Source of the DNA: Burkholderia lata
Lineage (GTDB): Bacteria > Pseudomonadota > Gammaproteobacteria > Burkholderiales > Burkholderiaceae
Direction: 5' to 3'
Length of the DNA stretch: 64,000 nucleotides
NCBI RefSeq assembly: GCF_902499335.1
Contig: NZ_CABVQK010000003.1
Span: forward strand, 1-64,000
Part shown: piece by piece, positions 9,159-17,070 of the stretch
How positions within the stretch are numbered: position 1 is the first letter of the stretch
How the letters are laid out: each line of letters begins with the position of its first letter
The notes under the pieces: model-generated
The model's database searches: none
Told to the model about the DNA's origin: nothing
What the model saw: only the letters and a program-made list of their open reading frames with translations
Made by a program: the position numbers and the translations under genes

Positions 9159-9623
9159 ATGATTTCACAAGATGTGCGCTTTACCATCTGCGTCGTTCGT
9201 GCGGAAGAAACTTATCCCCTCAGGGCCGCAATCTTGATGGCCGGAGATGAAGAGGGAAGCGCTCTACCCGGAGACCTCGCTCCAACGACAAGGCACTTTG
9301 CCGTTCGTGACAACGCCGGTATTGTGGCCGTGGCGTCAGTGTGTAAAGAAGGACAATCCGGTGTTTTGAACGCTGAAGCCTGGCGCCTTCGCGGCATGGC
9401 CGTCCATCCATCCGTACGTGGTCTGGGATTCGGACGCCTTCTGGTCAATCTATCCATTCGCTATGTCCGCGAACAGCGCGGAATTCTGCTCTGGTGCACG
9501 GCACGCGAATCAGCATACCCGTTCTACGAAATGCTCGGCTTTAATCGCGATCTGAAACCGATTTCAATGCATGGCCGCAACGACATGAAATTCTATCTAA
9601 TGCAGAGGCAGATCGAGTGCTGA
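9159..9623 (+). CDS. GNAT-family N-acetyltransferase
   Basis: The 154-aa protein has the GNAT order: an acceptor-side N-terminal part, the strand WRLRGMAVHPSVRG followed by LGFGRLLVNL (the acetyl-CoA pyrophosphate loop R/Q-G-x-G-x-G/A), and YPFYEMLGFNR near the C-terminus. The acetylated substrate cannot be predicted. It is divergent from the GntR gene at 8346-9008, with 150 bases between the start codons, a region of lower GC likely to hold both promoters. Confidence 0.88.
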   Translation: MISQDVRFTICVVRAEETYPLRAAILMAGDEEGSALPGDLAPTTRHFAVRDNAGIVAVASVCKEGQSGVLNAEAWRLRGMAVHPSVRGLGFGRLLVNLSIRYVREQRGILLWCTARESAYPFYEMLGFNRDLKPISMHGRNDMKFYLMQRQIEC

Positions 9624-9699
9624 TTTGCGTTTGCTAATGACGGGAGGCGACCTGACGCTGTCTGTGTGGTCTGGTTCAGGCTTCCACGTTAAGCCGTTT

Positions 9700-9960
9700 C
9701 CGTTTGCGTCTGATGTCCATGGATTTTCGCGGTCAACCTGAGAAAATCAACGATCTCCTCGATCATTGCACTCGAGTGCCATACGGCGCCAACGTATGCC
9801 TCCGCGAGCGACGTCACGCAATTTAAACGGCGATGCACATCATGCCTGGGTACCACTCCTCTGGAACTTGTCCAATGATGACAGTCCTGCCCTTGCGTGG
9901 AATTCCGAATATCGTCCCCGGGATAGCAGCTTGTCGTACTCCAGACACCAGGACATCTGC
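9700..9960 (-). pseudogene. Possible LysR C-terminal remnant with a frameshift
   Basis: Within a 922-base region without intact genes (9624-10545), the minus strand reads ADVLVSGVRQAAIP, then GRTVIIGQVPEEWYPGM in one frame, and EEIVDFLRL in another. This resembles the end of a LysR effector domain (an invariant G-R-L-V, P-E-W and a final V-D-F-L helix) broken by a frameshift. No DNA-binding part was found. The rest of the gap, including a 66-codon plus-strand frame at 10030-10230, shows no convincing gene. Confidence 0.25.
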
Positions 9961-10545
9961 TATTTGAGTCAAGACGTCAGCTTCGGACGTTCTGTCCGTT
10001 TACTTGATATGTCGATCTGAGGTCACTACGTGAACGAATCGACCTGCCGCATCATTTTCGGCGTTGTCTGGACCGCGGATGGCATCGCGATGTCCGCAAT
10101 CATGGCATTTCGTCCTGAACGGCTATTGGCCTTCTATCGCAGGTCAAGGGCCTGGCGATGGACGTTCAAATTCTTCTTCAACATGTCTGCAGAGGACATT
10201 GTGTCCGCCACGATGGTTCGACGATTCTGATTCCAGGGGGGGTAGGGTTGGCGGTCTTTTTGGTCCTTGTTTTTTCCTTCCTGTACCACCTCGCAACGAA
10301 TTGATGAATGCGCTCAGCCGGCGTATCGACGTCCAGCGTCTTTCGAGGCCGCCTGTCCGACCCTGCTGCCGGCGCCTGCAAGCAAGAAGTTGACCGATCG
10401 CAGTAGGATAGGGCTCTGCTACGCGCAGACCACGAGCGTCGATAACGCGTCTTTGCCGGCGCGACGCGCGAGGTGCTCCAATGAACGCGATATCCCCCGA
10501 CTCCGGCGGTTCGCCAATCAATTCAATCAATTGAAGGATGCAGAC

Positions 10546-11094
10546 ATGAGCACGATTTACGATATTCCTGTCAACGCGATCGATGGTGCGCAGACATCCC
10601 TGCGGTCCTACGAAGGCAAAGTGCTTCTGGTGGTGAACGTGGCGTCCAAATGCGGGCTGACGCCGCAGTACGAAGGTCTGGAGGCGCTCTACGAAGGCAA
10701 GCGCGCCGAGGGCCTCGAGGTGCTGGCGTTCCCCGCCAACAACTTCAAGGGCCAGGAGCCGGGCACCGATGCGGAAATCCAGGCTTTCTGTACCGGCACC
10801 TTTGGCGTGAAGTTTCCGTTGTTTTCGAAAATCTCCGTGATCGGCGACGACAAGCATCCGCTCTATCGCTCGCTCACCCAGGCGCAGCCGCAGGCGGCCG
10901 GCGACGGCCCGTTCCGCGCACGCCTCGAAGGCTACGGCATTCAGCCGAATCCGGCGCCCGAGGTGCTGTGGAACTTCGAGAAGTTTCTCGTGAGCCGCAC
11001 GGGCGAAGTGGTGGCGCGCTTTTCGCCCGACACGGCCGCGGACGACCCGAAGCTGGTCGCCGCCATCGATGCGGAGCTTGCCAAGGCCGCGTAA
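10546..11094 (+). CDS. Glutathione peroxidase family, thioredoxin-type 2-Cys
   Basis: The 182-aa protein has the GPx order: NVASKCGLTPQY with the peroxidatic Cys36, FPANNFKGQEPG with the tetrad Gln70, EIQAFCTGTFGVKFPLF with Cys82, and WNFEKFL with the Trp-Asn pair of the tetrad. Cys36 and Cys82 sit as in the yeast thioredoxin-dependent enzyme, so it probably reduces peroxides through a Cys36-Cys82 disulfide recycled by thioredoxin. The usual FPCNQF is FPANNF here, so the extra Cys and one Gln are gone. There is no signal peptide; it should be cytoplasmic. AAGGA lies nine bases before the ATG. A run of open codons upstream is not part of it. Confidence 0.92.
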   Translation: MSTIYDIPVNAIDGAQTSLRSYEGKVLLVVNVASKCGLTPQYEGLEALYEGKRAEGLEVLAFPANNFKGQEPGTDAEIQAFCTGTFGVKFPLFSKISVIGDDKHPLYRSLTQAQPQAAGDGPFRARLEGYGIQPNPAPEVLWNFEKFLVSRTGEVVARFSPDTAADDPKLVAAIDAELAKAA

Positions 11095-11143
11095 GCCGGT
11101 GCACGTCGGCCGATCGGTCTGGCGTGGGTGCGTCGAATCCGCT

Positions 11144-12004
11144 TCACGCCGTTGCGGCACTGCCTGTCGGATGCTCGAGCACCGCGACATAGTCGTATCG
11201 ATCGCCGCGATACAGCGAGCGCGTCAGTTCGAGCGGAGAGCCTTCGCTCGAAAACGAGCGACGCTCGATGGAAAGCACGGGATCGCCCGTGCCGATACCC
11301 AGCAACTCGGCATCGCGGGCCGACGCCAGCTCGGCGCGCAGGCGCTGGATCGCACGGCCGGGCTGTACGTTGGCGTCCTGCAGTGCGCGATAGAGCGACT
11401 CGCCGAAATCGACGTTGTAGTCGAGCAGCGCGGCCGGCAGCGTCGCGCGCTCGATGGCCATCGGCACCGCGTCCGCCGTTCTGACGCGTTCGAGGCGCAG
11501 CACCTGCGCATCGGGCGCGAGGCCGAGCGCGAGCAGCTCGTCGGGCGTCGGGCGGTCGAGTGTTCTCCTGATCCACTGCGACCCGGGCGTGAGCCCGCGC
11601 CGCAGCATGTCGTCCGAGAAGCTGGTGATTCGCGCGAGCTGCTGTTCGACCCTGGCGGCGACGAACGTGCCCGCGCCTCGCCGGGATTCGATCAGGCCTT
11701 GCCGCGTGAGCCTGTCGATCGCGCGCCGCACGGTGTCCCGCGATACCTGGAAGTGTTCGGCGAGTTCGCGTTCCGGCGGCAGGCTTTCTCCGGTCTTCAG
11801 CCGGCCTTCGACGATCGCCTCGCGCAGCAGCCGGGCGAGGCGCATCGAGATCGACGATTCGCCGTCGCCGCCCGGCGCGCGAAGTTCCGCCGCCCGGGTG
11901 GCGTCGAACAAGTCGGTAAGGCCGGCCGGGCGGACACGAGGCCGGCCGCGGGGCATCGGATTTGAAGGTTTCATACGGGTTGTCGTGATTCGTGTGGGCG
12001 TCAT
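11144..12004 (-). CDS. GntR-family regulator, HutC subfamily (UTRA domain)
   Basis: The product has an N-terminal winged helix around residues 45-110 (GESLPPERELAEHFQVSRDT and RRAIDRLTRQGLI). A UTRA effector domain follows (SPLELTRSLYRGDRYDYV near the end), with the conserved R-S-L-Y-R-G-D-R-Y/F motif of sugar-phosphate-sensing HutC regulators such as NagR/DasR. It ends at a TGA overlapping no other gene. Its ATG at 12004 overlaps the murQ stop as ATGA, giving translational coupling; an ATG at 11974 is an alternative. With murQ beside it, MurNAc-6-P or GlcNAc-6-P is the likely inducer, and the divergent PTS/porin genes the likely targets (inference). Confidence 0.9.
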   Translation of the reverse strand: MTPTRITTTRMKPSNPMPRGRPRVRPAGLTDLFDATRAAELRAPGGDGESSISMRLARLLREAIVEGRLKTGESLPPERELAEHFQVSRDTVRRAIDRLTRQGLIESRRGAGTFVAARVEQQLARITSFSDDMLRRGLTPGSQWIRRTLDRPTPDELLALGLAPDAQVLRLERVRTADAVPMAIERATLPAALLDYNVDFGESLYRALQDANVQPGRAIQRLRAELASARDAELLGIGTGDPVLSIERRSFSSEGSPLELTRSLYRGDRYDYVAVLEHPTGSAATA

Positions 12005-12906
12005 GCGCGCGCGGATGGCGCAAGCGTCGCGAGCGCCTTGCGGATCGAGCCGCCCGCGGCATCGGCCAGCCGCTCTGCGCCGGCTCGGTCGACGCCGGCG
12101 CGGAGCATGAGGATTGCGATGCGGGGCCGGTCGCCGGCCTGTTCGAGCGCGCGCGCCGCCACGTCGGTGGGCACGCCGGCCGCCTGCGACACGATCCCGA
12201 TCGCCCGCTGGCGAAGCTTGTGATTGTGAACCTGGACGTCGACCATCAGGTTGCCGTACGTCTTGCCGAGCGCCACCATCGAAATCGTCGACAGCATGTT
12301 GCAGATCATTTTCTGCGCGGTGCCGGCCTTCAGCCGCGTGGAGCCCGTCAGCACCTCGGGGCCGCAGTCGACCTCGATCGCCACGTCCGCGAGTGCGGCC
12401 GCCTCGCTGCCCACGTTGCACGCGACGGCGATGGTCCGGCACCCGGTGTCTCGCGCATGACGAAGCGCGCCGAGCACGTACGGCGTGCGTCCGCTCGCGG
12501 TAAGCCCGACGACCACGTCGCCGCGCGCGAGCCCGGCCGCGTCGAGATCCTGGCGGCCGAGCGTGTCCGAATCCTCGACCGATTCCGTGATGCCCGCGAA
12601 CCCGCCCGCGACGATGCCGATGATCTCGCCCGGCTGCGTGCCGAACGTGGGCTGGCATTCGAGCGCGTCGAGATAACCGATGCGGCCGCTGTTGCCGGCG
12701 CCGATGTAGATCAGCCGGCCGCCAGCGCGCAGCGCGTCGGCAATCACCGCCACGCCGGAAGCGATCGCGGGCAGCGCGTGCGCAACGCGCGCGGCGACGC
12801 CGGCGTCCTCGCGGTTCATCAGCGCCAGGGCTTCGCCGATGCCGAGCGCGTCGAGATTCGCGCTTTGCCCGTTGGGCTGCTCGGTGACAAGGTGCTCCAG
12901 ATGCAT
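12001..12906 (-). CDS. murQ: N-acetylmuramic acid 6-phosphate etherase
   Basis: The 301-aa protein starts MHLEHLVTEQPN and carries the MurQ set: T-E-x-x-N-x-x-S-x-x-L-D, the SIS-domain loop IYIGAGNSGRIGYLDA, PTFGTQP, GITESVEDS and GLTASGRTPYV. MurQ cleaves the lactyl ether of MurNAc-6-phosphate to GlcNAc-6-phosphate and D-lactate in the cytoplasm, a step of peptidoglycan recycling or use as food. GGGAGAG nine bases before the ATG at 12906 fixes the start; 45 further in-frame upstream codons look non-coding. The 3' end overlaps the GntR start by four bases. The catalytic Glu of ESVEDS is present, so it should be active. Confidence 0.97.
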   Translation of the reverse strand: MHLEHLVTEQPNGQSANLDALGIGEALALMNREDAGVAARVAHALPAIASGVAVIADALRAGGRLIYIGAGNSGRIGYLDALECQPTFGTQPGEIIGIVAGGFAGITESVEDSDTLGRQDLDAAGLARGDVVVGLTASGRTPYVLGALRHARDTGCRTIAVACNVGSEAAALADVAIEVDCGPEVLTGSTRLKAGTAQKMICNMLSTISMVALGKTYGNLMVDVQVHNHKLRQRAIGIVSQAAGVPTDVAARALEQAGDRPRIAILMLRAGVDRAGAERLADAAGGSIRKALATLAPSARA

Positions 12907-12944
12907 GGCCGTGCGCTCTCCCGGAAGAAGTTCTTCGCATGATA

Positions 12945-12956
12945 ATTGGTACGGAC
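12945..12956. promoter_or_regulatory. Putative operator half, TTGGTACGG copy near murQ
   Basis: The string TTGGTACGGAC lies about 40 bases upstream of the murQ start, in the divergent region between murQ and the PTS gene. The same TTGGTACGG core recurs at 13114-13122. Proposed as a binding site of the neighbouring HutC-type regulator, whose relatives bind TGGT-N4-ACCA-like palindromes. No experimental support. Confidence 0.35.
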
Positions 12957-13111
12957 ATATTTTAAAACAGGTATGGCGGCCGTGATCGCTTCGAGCGTCG
13001 GGCGAAGTGCTGCGATTCAACCGTAAATTCCCCGTGTACACGAGGATTTCATGAGATTTCTCCGAGCCGGGAATATCGATATCAGAAGAACGGTTTTGCG
13101 AGTTGATTGAT

Positions 13112-13129
13112 ATTTGGTACGGTCCAATT
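13112..13129. promoter_or_regulatory. Putative operator, imperfect palindrome near the PTS gene
   Basis: ATTTGGTACGGTCCAATT is an imperfect palindrome with TTGG and CCAA arms, about 95 bases before the EIIBC start. It shares TTGGTACGG with the copy at 12945-12956. It resembles the TGGT/ACCA sites of NagR/DasR-type GntR proteins, which suggests regulation of both arms of the amino-sugar island by the protein at 11144-12004. The remainder of 12907-13222 is AT-richer and probably holds both promoters. Confidence 0.45.
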
Positions 13130-13222
13130 ATTGCGAACCCATACCTTTCGCATGGAGCCTGTGCGAGCCGCCCTGAGCGGCGGGCAGGCGTGATTCAACG
13201 GACCGATCTGTAGGAGCAAGGC

Positions 13223-14764
13223 ATGACTTCGGATGAGAGCGCGCGATTCGACGCGCTGGCTCGCGCAATACTCGGGGCGATCGGCGGGGCGTCGAACGTC
13301 CGCCGTCATTTTCATTGCATGACGCGCCTGCGCCTGGTGCTCGTCGATCCCGACCGGGCCGACGTTGCGGCGCTGAAGGCACTGCCGGCGGTGCTGGGCG
13401 TCGTGCCCGGCGAGCCCCTGCAGATCGTGATCGGCCCGGGGGCGGTCGCGCAGGCGTCGGCCGCCTTTGCCGCCGCGCTGGCCGAGCAGCCGGCGCAAGG
13501 CGAGGCCGTACCCGCCGACGCCGGCCGTACGGCCGCTGTGACCGCTGCGGCCACACGGGCCACCGGCACACGCAAGCCGGCCGGTCGCCCCGCCCGCAGG
13601 AACACGGCCGCGCACCGGTTCCTGCGGCGCATTGCGAGCATCTTCACGCCGCTCATTCCGGCGCTGATCGGCGCGGGCCTGCTCAACGCGATCGCCGGGC
13701 TGTTGAAGGTCTGGGCTGCGCAGGCGCCTGCCGGAGGCGCCGGCACGCTGACGTTCGCCGCGACGGTCGCATCGATCGTCGGTACGGCATTTTTCGCGTT
13801 CCTCGTGATCCAGGTCGGCATGAACGCGGCCGCTGAATTTGGCGGCACGCCATGCCTCGGCGGGGCGACCGCGGGCATCCTGATCCTGCCCGCGATCGCG
13901 AAGCTGCCCGCGTTCGCGCTGCCGATCATCGGCGAGATCGCGCTGAAGCCCGGGCAGGGCGGATTGATGGGCGCACTGCTGGCCGGCGCGCTGACGGCCG
14001 GCATCGAGCGCAGCGTGCGCGCGCGCATCGCGTCGGCCGCCCAGACGCTGCTCGCGCCAACCGTCGCGCTGGGGCTCGCGGGTATCGCAACGCTGTTCGT
14101 CATCATGCCGGTCGCGGAGTTGCTGACGCAGGCGGTCGGCAGCCTGACCGCGACCCTGCTGCGCGCGGGAGGCATGCCGGCCGCGTTCGTGCTGGCCGCG
14201 TCGTTCGTGGGCCTGCTGATGTTCGGCCTGCATCAGGCGCTGATTCCGATCCACGCGCAACTGATCGCGCAGTACGGCTACACCGCGCTGTTCCCGATTC
14301 TCGCGATGTCCGGATGCGGACAGGCAGGCGCCGCGTTCGCGCTGTATTTCCGTACGCGGGACCCGCGCCTGAAGCAGACGATCCGGAATACGTTGCCGAC
14401 CTGCATGCTCGGCGTGAGCGAGCCGCTGCTGTACGGCGTCACGCTGCCGCTCGGCCGCCCGCTGATCACGGCGTCGCTGGGCGGCGGGATGGGCGCGCTC
14501 GTGCTCGGTTATTGCGCCGCGCACGGGCACGACGTGGGGGCGACGACGATCGGCCCGGCCAACCTGATGCTGATCCCGCTCGTCACGGGGCCGATGGGGC
14601 TCGTGGCGAGCGTCGCGACCTACTGCGTGGCGGTGGCGGTCGCGTATGCGAGCGGCTTCGTGCTGACCTGGTTCTTCGGCCTGAGCGATGCGCAGCGGCG
14701 CGCCGACGGCGCGAGCGGCGTGGACGGCACGGAGCGCCAGCCCGCCGTCGCGGCCGCGCTGTAA
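13223..14764 (+). CDS. PTS transporter EIIBC, amino-sugar type (MurP/NagE-like)
   Basis: The 513-aa protein has an N-terminal EIIB domain with the phosphorylated Cys32 in HCMTRLRLVL. A charged, Ala-rich linker (about residues 95-130) leads into an EIIC membrane domain starting FTPLIPALIGAGLL, with about ten hydrophobic segments, GLHQALIPIHAQLI, and the substrate-loop motif LGVSEPLLYGVTLPLGRPL. It should import and phosphorylate a sugar, receiving phosphate from an EIIA that is not encoded here. Next to murQ the best guess for substrate is MurNAc (MurP), but GlcNAc- or sucrose-type EIIBC proteins look similar. TAGGAG stands before the ATG. It is divergent from murQ and heads the porin and hyaluronidase-like genes. 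Confidence 0.92.
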   Translation: MTSDESARFDALARAILGAIGGASNVRRHFHCMTRLRLVLVDPDRADVAALKALPAVLGVVPGEPLQIVIGPGAVAQASAAFAAALAEQPAQGEAVPADAGRTAAVTAAATRATGTRKPAGRPARRNTAAHRFLRRIASIFTPLIPALIGAGLLNAIAGLLKVWAAQAPAGGAGTLTFAATVASIVGTAFFAFLVIQVGMNAAAEFGGTPCLGGATAGILILPAIAKLPAFALPIIGEIALKPGQGGLMGALLAGALTAGIERSVRARIASAAQTLLAPTVALGLAGIATLFVIMPVAELLTQAVGSLTATLLRAGGMPAAFVLAASFVGLLMFGLHQALIPIHAQLIAQYGYTALFPILAMSGCGQAGAAFALYFRTRDPRLKQTIRNTLPTCMLGVSEPLLYGVTLPLGRPLITASLGGGMGALVLGYCAAHGHDVGATTIGPANLMLIPLVTGPMGLVASVATYCVAVAVAYASGFVLTWFFGLSDAQRRADGASGVDGTERQPAVAAAL

Positions 14765-14834
14765 CGGGGTATCGCCCGGCGGGCGAAGGGGTGCGCCCGG
14801 GCGTGCCGTTCTTATAAATTCGGATAACTAAATC

Positions 14835-15953
14835 ATGAAACGCGGGATTCTGTTGGGCGTGGCGCTGTCGTGGGCCGCGTTCGCGCATGCGCAGTCGAGC
14901 GTGCTCGTATGGGGCCGTCTGGGCGGGGACGTGCAGTACACGTCGAACGTGCAGACGGCGAACGGCGGCGCGGGCGCGAGATGGGCGGAGGGCAGCGACT
15001 GGGGCGTCAACATCCTGGGTTTCAAGGGGGCGGAGGATCTCGGGCACGGCAATCACGCGATGTTCCTGCTCGAATCGGCGTTCACGCCGACCGGCTCGCT
15101 CGTGGCCGGGCTGATATTCCAGCGCGCCGCGTGGGTGGCGCTGAAGAACGATCGGCTCGGCACGATCCGCTTCGGCCAGGGGCCGATGGTCAACAACTAC
15201 GTCTGGGAATTCGACCCGCTGCTCGAAGAGAACTTCGGCGCGCAGTCGTTCGTCGCGTATCGCAACGGGTCGCGGCTGTCGAACGGGATCCGCTACCTGT
15301 CTCCCGAACTGCACGGATTTTCGTTCGAGGCGGAGCTGAACCTCGGCAACAGTTCGGTCAATTTCAATTCCGGCGACCCGAACAACGCCGGCAAGGCCGG
15401 GCGGGCGGACGGCTTCGCGGCCGCCTACACGAACGGCGATTTCCAGGTGCGCGTGCTGTGGGACGAGATCCGCAACGCGCAGGGCAAGGAAGACAACCTG
15501 TTCCGCTATTCGCGTGAAGCGTTCGTCGGCATCCGCAACCGCTACGGCCCGTTCCAGGTCCAGGCGGCCTACACGCATTATTCGGCGCCGGATACGCCGG
15601 CGGGCCTGTCGGACAGCGCCGACCTCTGGTGGGCAGGGCTTTCGTACGACGTCAATCCCGCGCTGCACGTGCATGGTGCCGTCTACACGATGCGCGTCGG
15701 GCCGGGGCGATGGACCGACGATCATGACGGCGCGGCGCGCACGACGATGCTCGGTGTTGGTTGCATGTACAACCTGTCGAAACGCACCTTCCTCTACAGC
15801 ATGGCGGCCCACGTGTTCAACAGCGCGCAGGGGAATTTCGGCGTGAATCCGCAGAACCCGGGGCGCGGGCCGGGCGGCGCCGGCTGGGGCACCAATCCGC
15901 CGCCGGGGCAAGGCCAGAGCGGCCTGTATGCCGGCGTGGAGACGCTGTTCTGA
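14835..15953 (+). CDS. Outer-membrane porin (OmpC/Gram-negative porin family)
   Basis: The 372-aa protein has a signal peptide (about 1-19, cut after AFAHA) and then the start of a Burkholderia-type trimeric porin: SSVLVWGRLGGDVQYTSN, GFKGAEDLGHGNHAMFLLES, GTIRFGQGP and an L3-like acidic loop. Many short alternating strands follow, and the last residue is Phe, as needed for Bam-dependent insertion (VETLF). The usual N-terminal VTLYG of these porins is VLVWG. It sits 70 bases after the PTS gene, likely co-transcribed, and would let the island's sugar or glycan fragment cross the outer membrane. The ribosome binding site is weak. Confidence 0.93.
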   Translation: MKRGILLGVALSWAAFAHAQSSVLVWGRLGGDVQYTSNVQTANGGAGARWAEGSDWGVNILGFKGAEDLGHGNHAMFLLESAFTPTGSLVAGLIFQRAAWVALKNDRLGTIRFGQGPMVNNYVWEFDPLLEENFGAQSFVAYRNGSRLSNGIRYLSPELHGFSFEAELNLGNSSVNFNSGDPNNAGKAGRADGFAAAYTNGDFQVRVLWDEIRNAQGKEDNLFRYSREAFVGIRNRYGPFQVQAAYTHYSAPDTPAGLSDSADLWWAGLSYDVNPALHVHGAVYTMRVGPGRWTDDHDGAARTTMLGVGCMYNLSKRTFLYSMAAHVFNSAQGNFGVNPQNPGRGPGGAGWGTNPPPGQGQSGLYAGVETLF

Positions 15954-16024
15954 CGAGCGGCGGCGAGCGGCCCGGTACGTACGCCGGGCCGGATTTCCTG
16001 TATCCAACGATCGAGGTGATGACC

Positions 16025-16912
16025 ATGAAGAAAAACGGATTCGTTCGCCGGGCCGCCGCGAGGATCGGCCTGCCCGTCGCGCTGCTGGCCCTGGGCGCGT
16101 GCATTGCCGCACCCGCGGCGCGGGCCGCCGGGCCGTTCTCCGTGCTGGACAACACGGCTTATACCAACGTGTCGATCGGTCACGGCGCCGTCAAAATCAA
16201 TTTCATCCCGGCGCGGTACTGCAAGCCGATCACGGTCGACGCGAGCGGTCGCGCCGTGCTGCCGACCCGCAGCGCGTGGATCAACCTGATCAACACGTAT
16301 GATCCGACGCCCGCCGACGCGCCGGGCTATCTCGTGCTCGATTGCGAGGAACTGTACCTGACCGGCAGCAGCGCGACGGTCGCGAATCACCTGGCCATAC
16401 TCAAGCAGCTGCAGGCATGGGCGCGCGAAGTGCGGCCCAATCGCGTGCTCGGCTGGTACGGGCTCGTCAACACGGCCCACATCAGCAGCACCGATCCGAA
16501 TGCCGCGTATCGGGGCGTGGCCGAACTGATGGATCTCGATGGCGGGCGTACCGCGCATTTCCCGAGCGCGTACATTCGCGCGAACGGCACGGACTCTTGG
16601 ACGGGCGTGGATTGGGCGACGCAGCTCAATCGCAACATCGCATCGGCCGCACAGGCTGATGCGCTGAGCAGCACGGGAACGCATCCGGTGTTCCCGTATC
16701 TGTGGCCGCAGTACTACGACAGGAACACCGTGCTCGTGCCGGGCAGCCAGTGGCAATACCTGCTGAACGACATCAGGGGCACGACGGCGAGCGGGTTCGT
16801 GATCTGGGGCGGGCAGAACCCCGCGGTCGAATACAACGGCAGCAACGGCGGAGCCGGTGAATGGGTCGGCGTGACGCAGACGTTTCTGGACGGTCTCGGC
16901 ACGAGCAACTGA
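16025..16912 (+). CDS. Exported hyaluronidase-like (GH56-like) glycoside hydrolase
   Basis: The 295-aa protein has an export signal that ends either at ARA before AGPFSV, or as a lipoprotein signal at the Cys of LALGAC. The mature part follows the order of GH56 hyaluronidases: VLDCEELYL with D106 and E108 in the place of the catalytic D-x-E of hyaluronidase, GWYGLV, a FPSAYIR strand, TQLNRNIASA, VFPYLWPQYYD and GFVIWGGQNP near the end. GH56 enzymes cut beta-linked N-acetylhexosaminyl bonds. Next to murQ and an amino-sugar PTS it could release GlcNAc/MurNAc-containing fragments in the periplasm or at the surface. Similarity is at motif level only. GAGGTG before the ATG at 16025 supports that start; 16019 is also possible. 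Confidence 0.65.
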   Translation: MKKNGFVRRAAARIGLPVALLALGACIAAPAARAAGPFSVLDNTAYTNVSIGHGAVKINFIPARYCKPITVDASGRAVLPTRSAWINLINTYDPTPADAPGYLVLDCEELYLTGSSATVANHLAILKQLQAWAREVRPNRVLGWYGLVNTAHISSTDPNAAYRGVAELMDLDGGRTAHFPSAYIRANGTDSWTGVDWATQLNRNIASAAQADALSSTGTHPVFPYLWPQYYDRNTVLVPGSQWQYLLNDIRGTTASGFVIWGGQNPAVEYNGSNGGAGEWVGVTQTFLDGLGTSN

Positions 16913-17070
16913 TTGAAGGAGGGGGCTGACCGGTTGTTGAAAACGCCTCGTTTCGACCACGATGCCGCCGTATCCAGGCTATGCAAACAGCAATGGCCGC
17001 CCAGTCGCGTGGTTGAACGCGAGTGGGCGGATTCATGGCCGTAGCCGGTGATGGGCAATTGGCGGGCACC

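Noticed and set aside
10030..10230. A 66-codon plus-strand frame
   Set aside because: No ribosome binding site, family or clear protein character in a region that seems decayed.
10144..12958. Long minus-strand frames across the GPx, and as an upstream extension of the GntR gene
   Set aside because: They are antisense or out-of-frame to clear genes (GPx, murQ) and are Arg-rich.
14583..16112. A 509-codon minus-strand frame opposite the porin
   Set aside because: The plus-strand porin and signal peptide are clear; the minus frame is a GC shadow.
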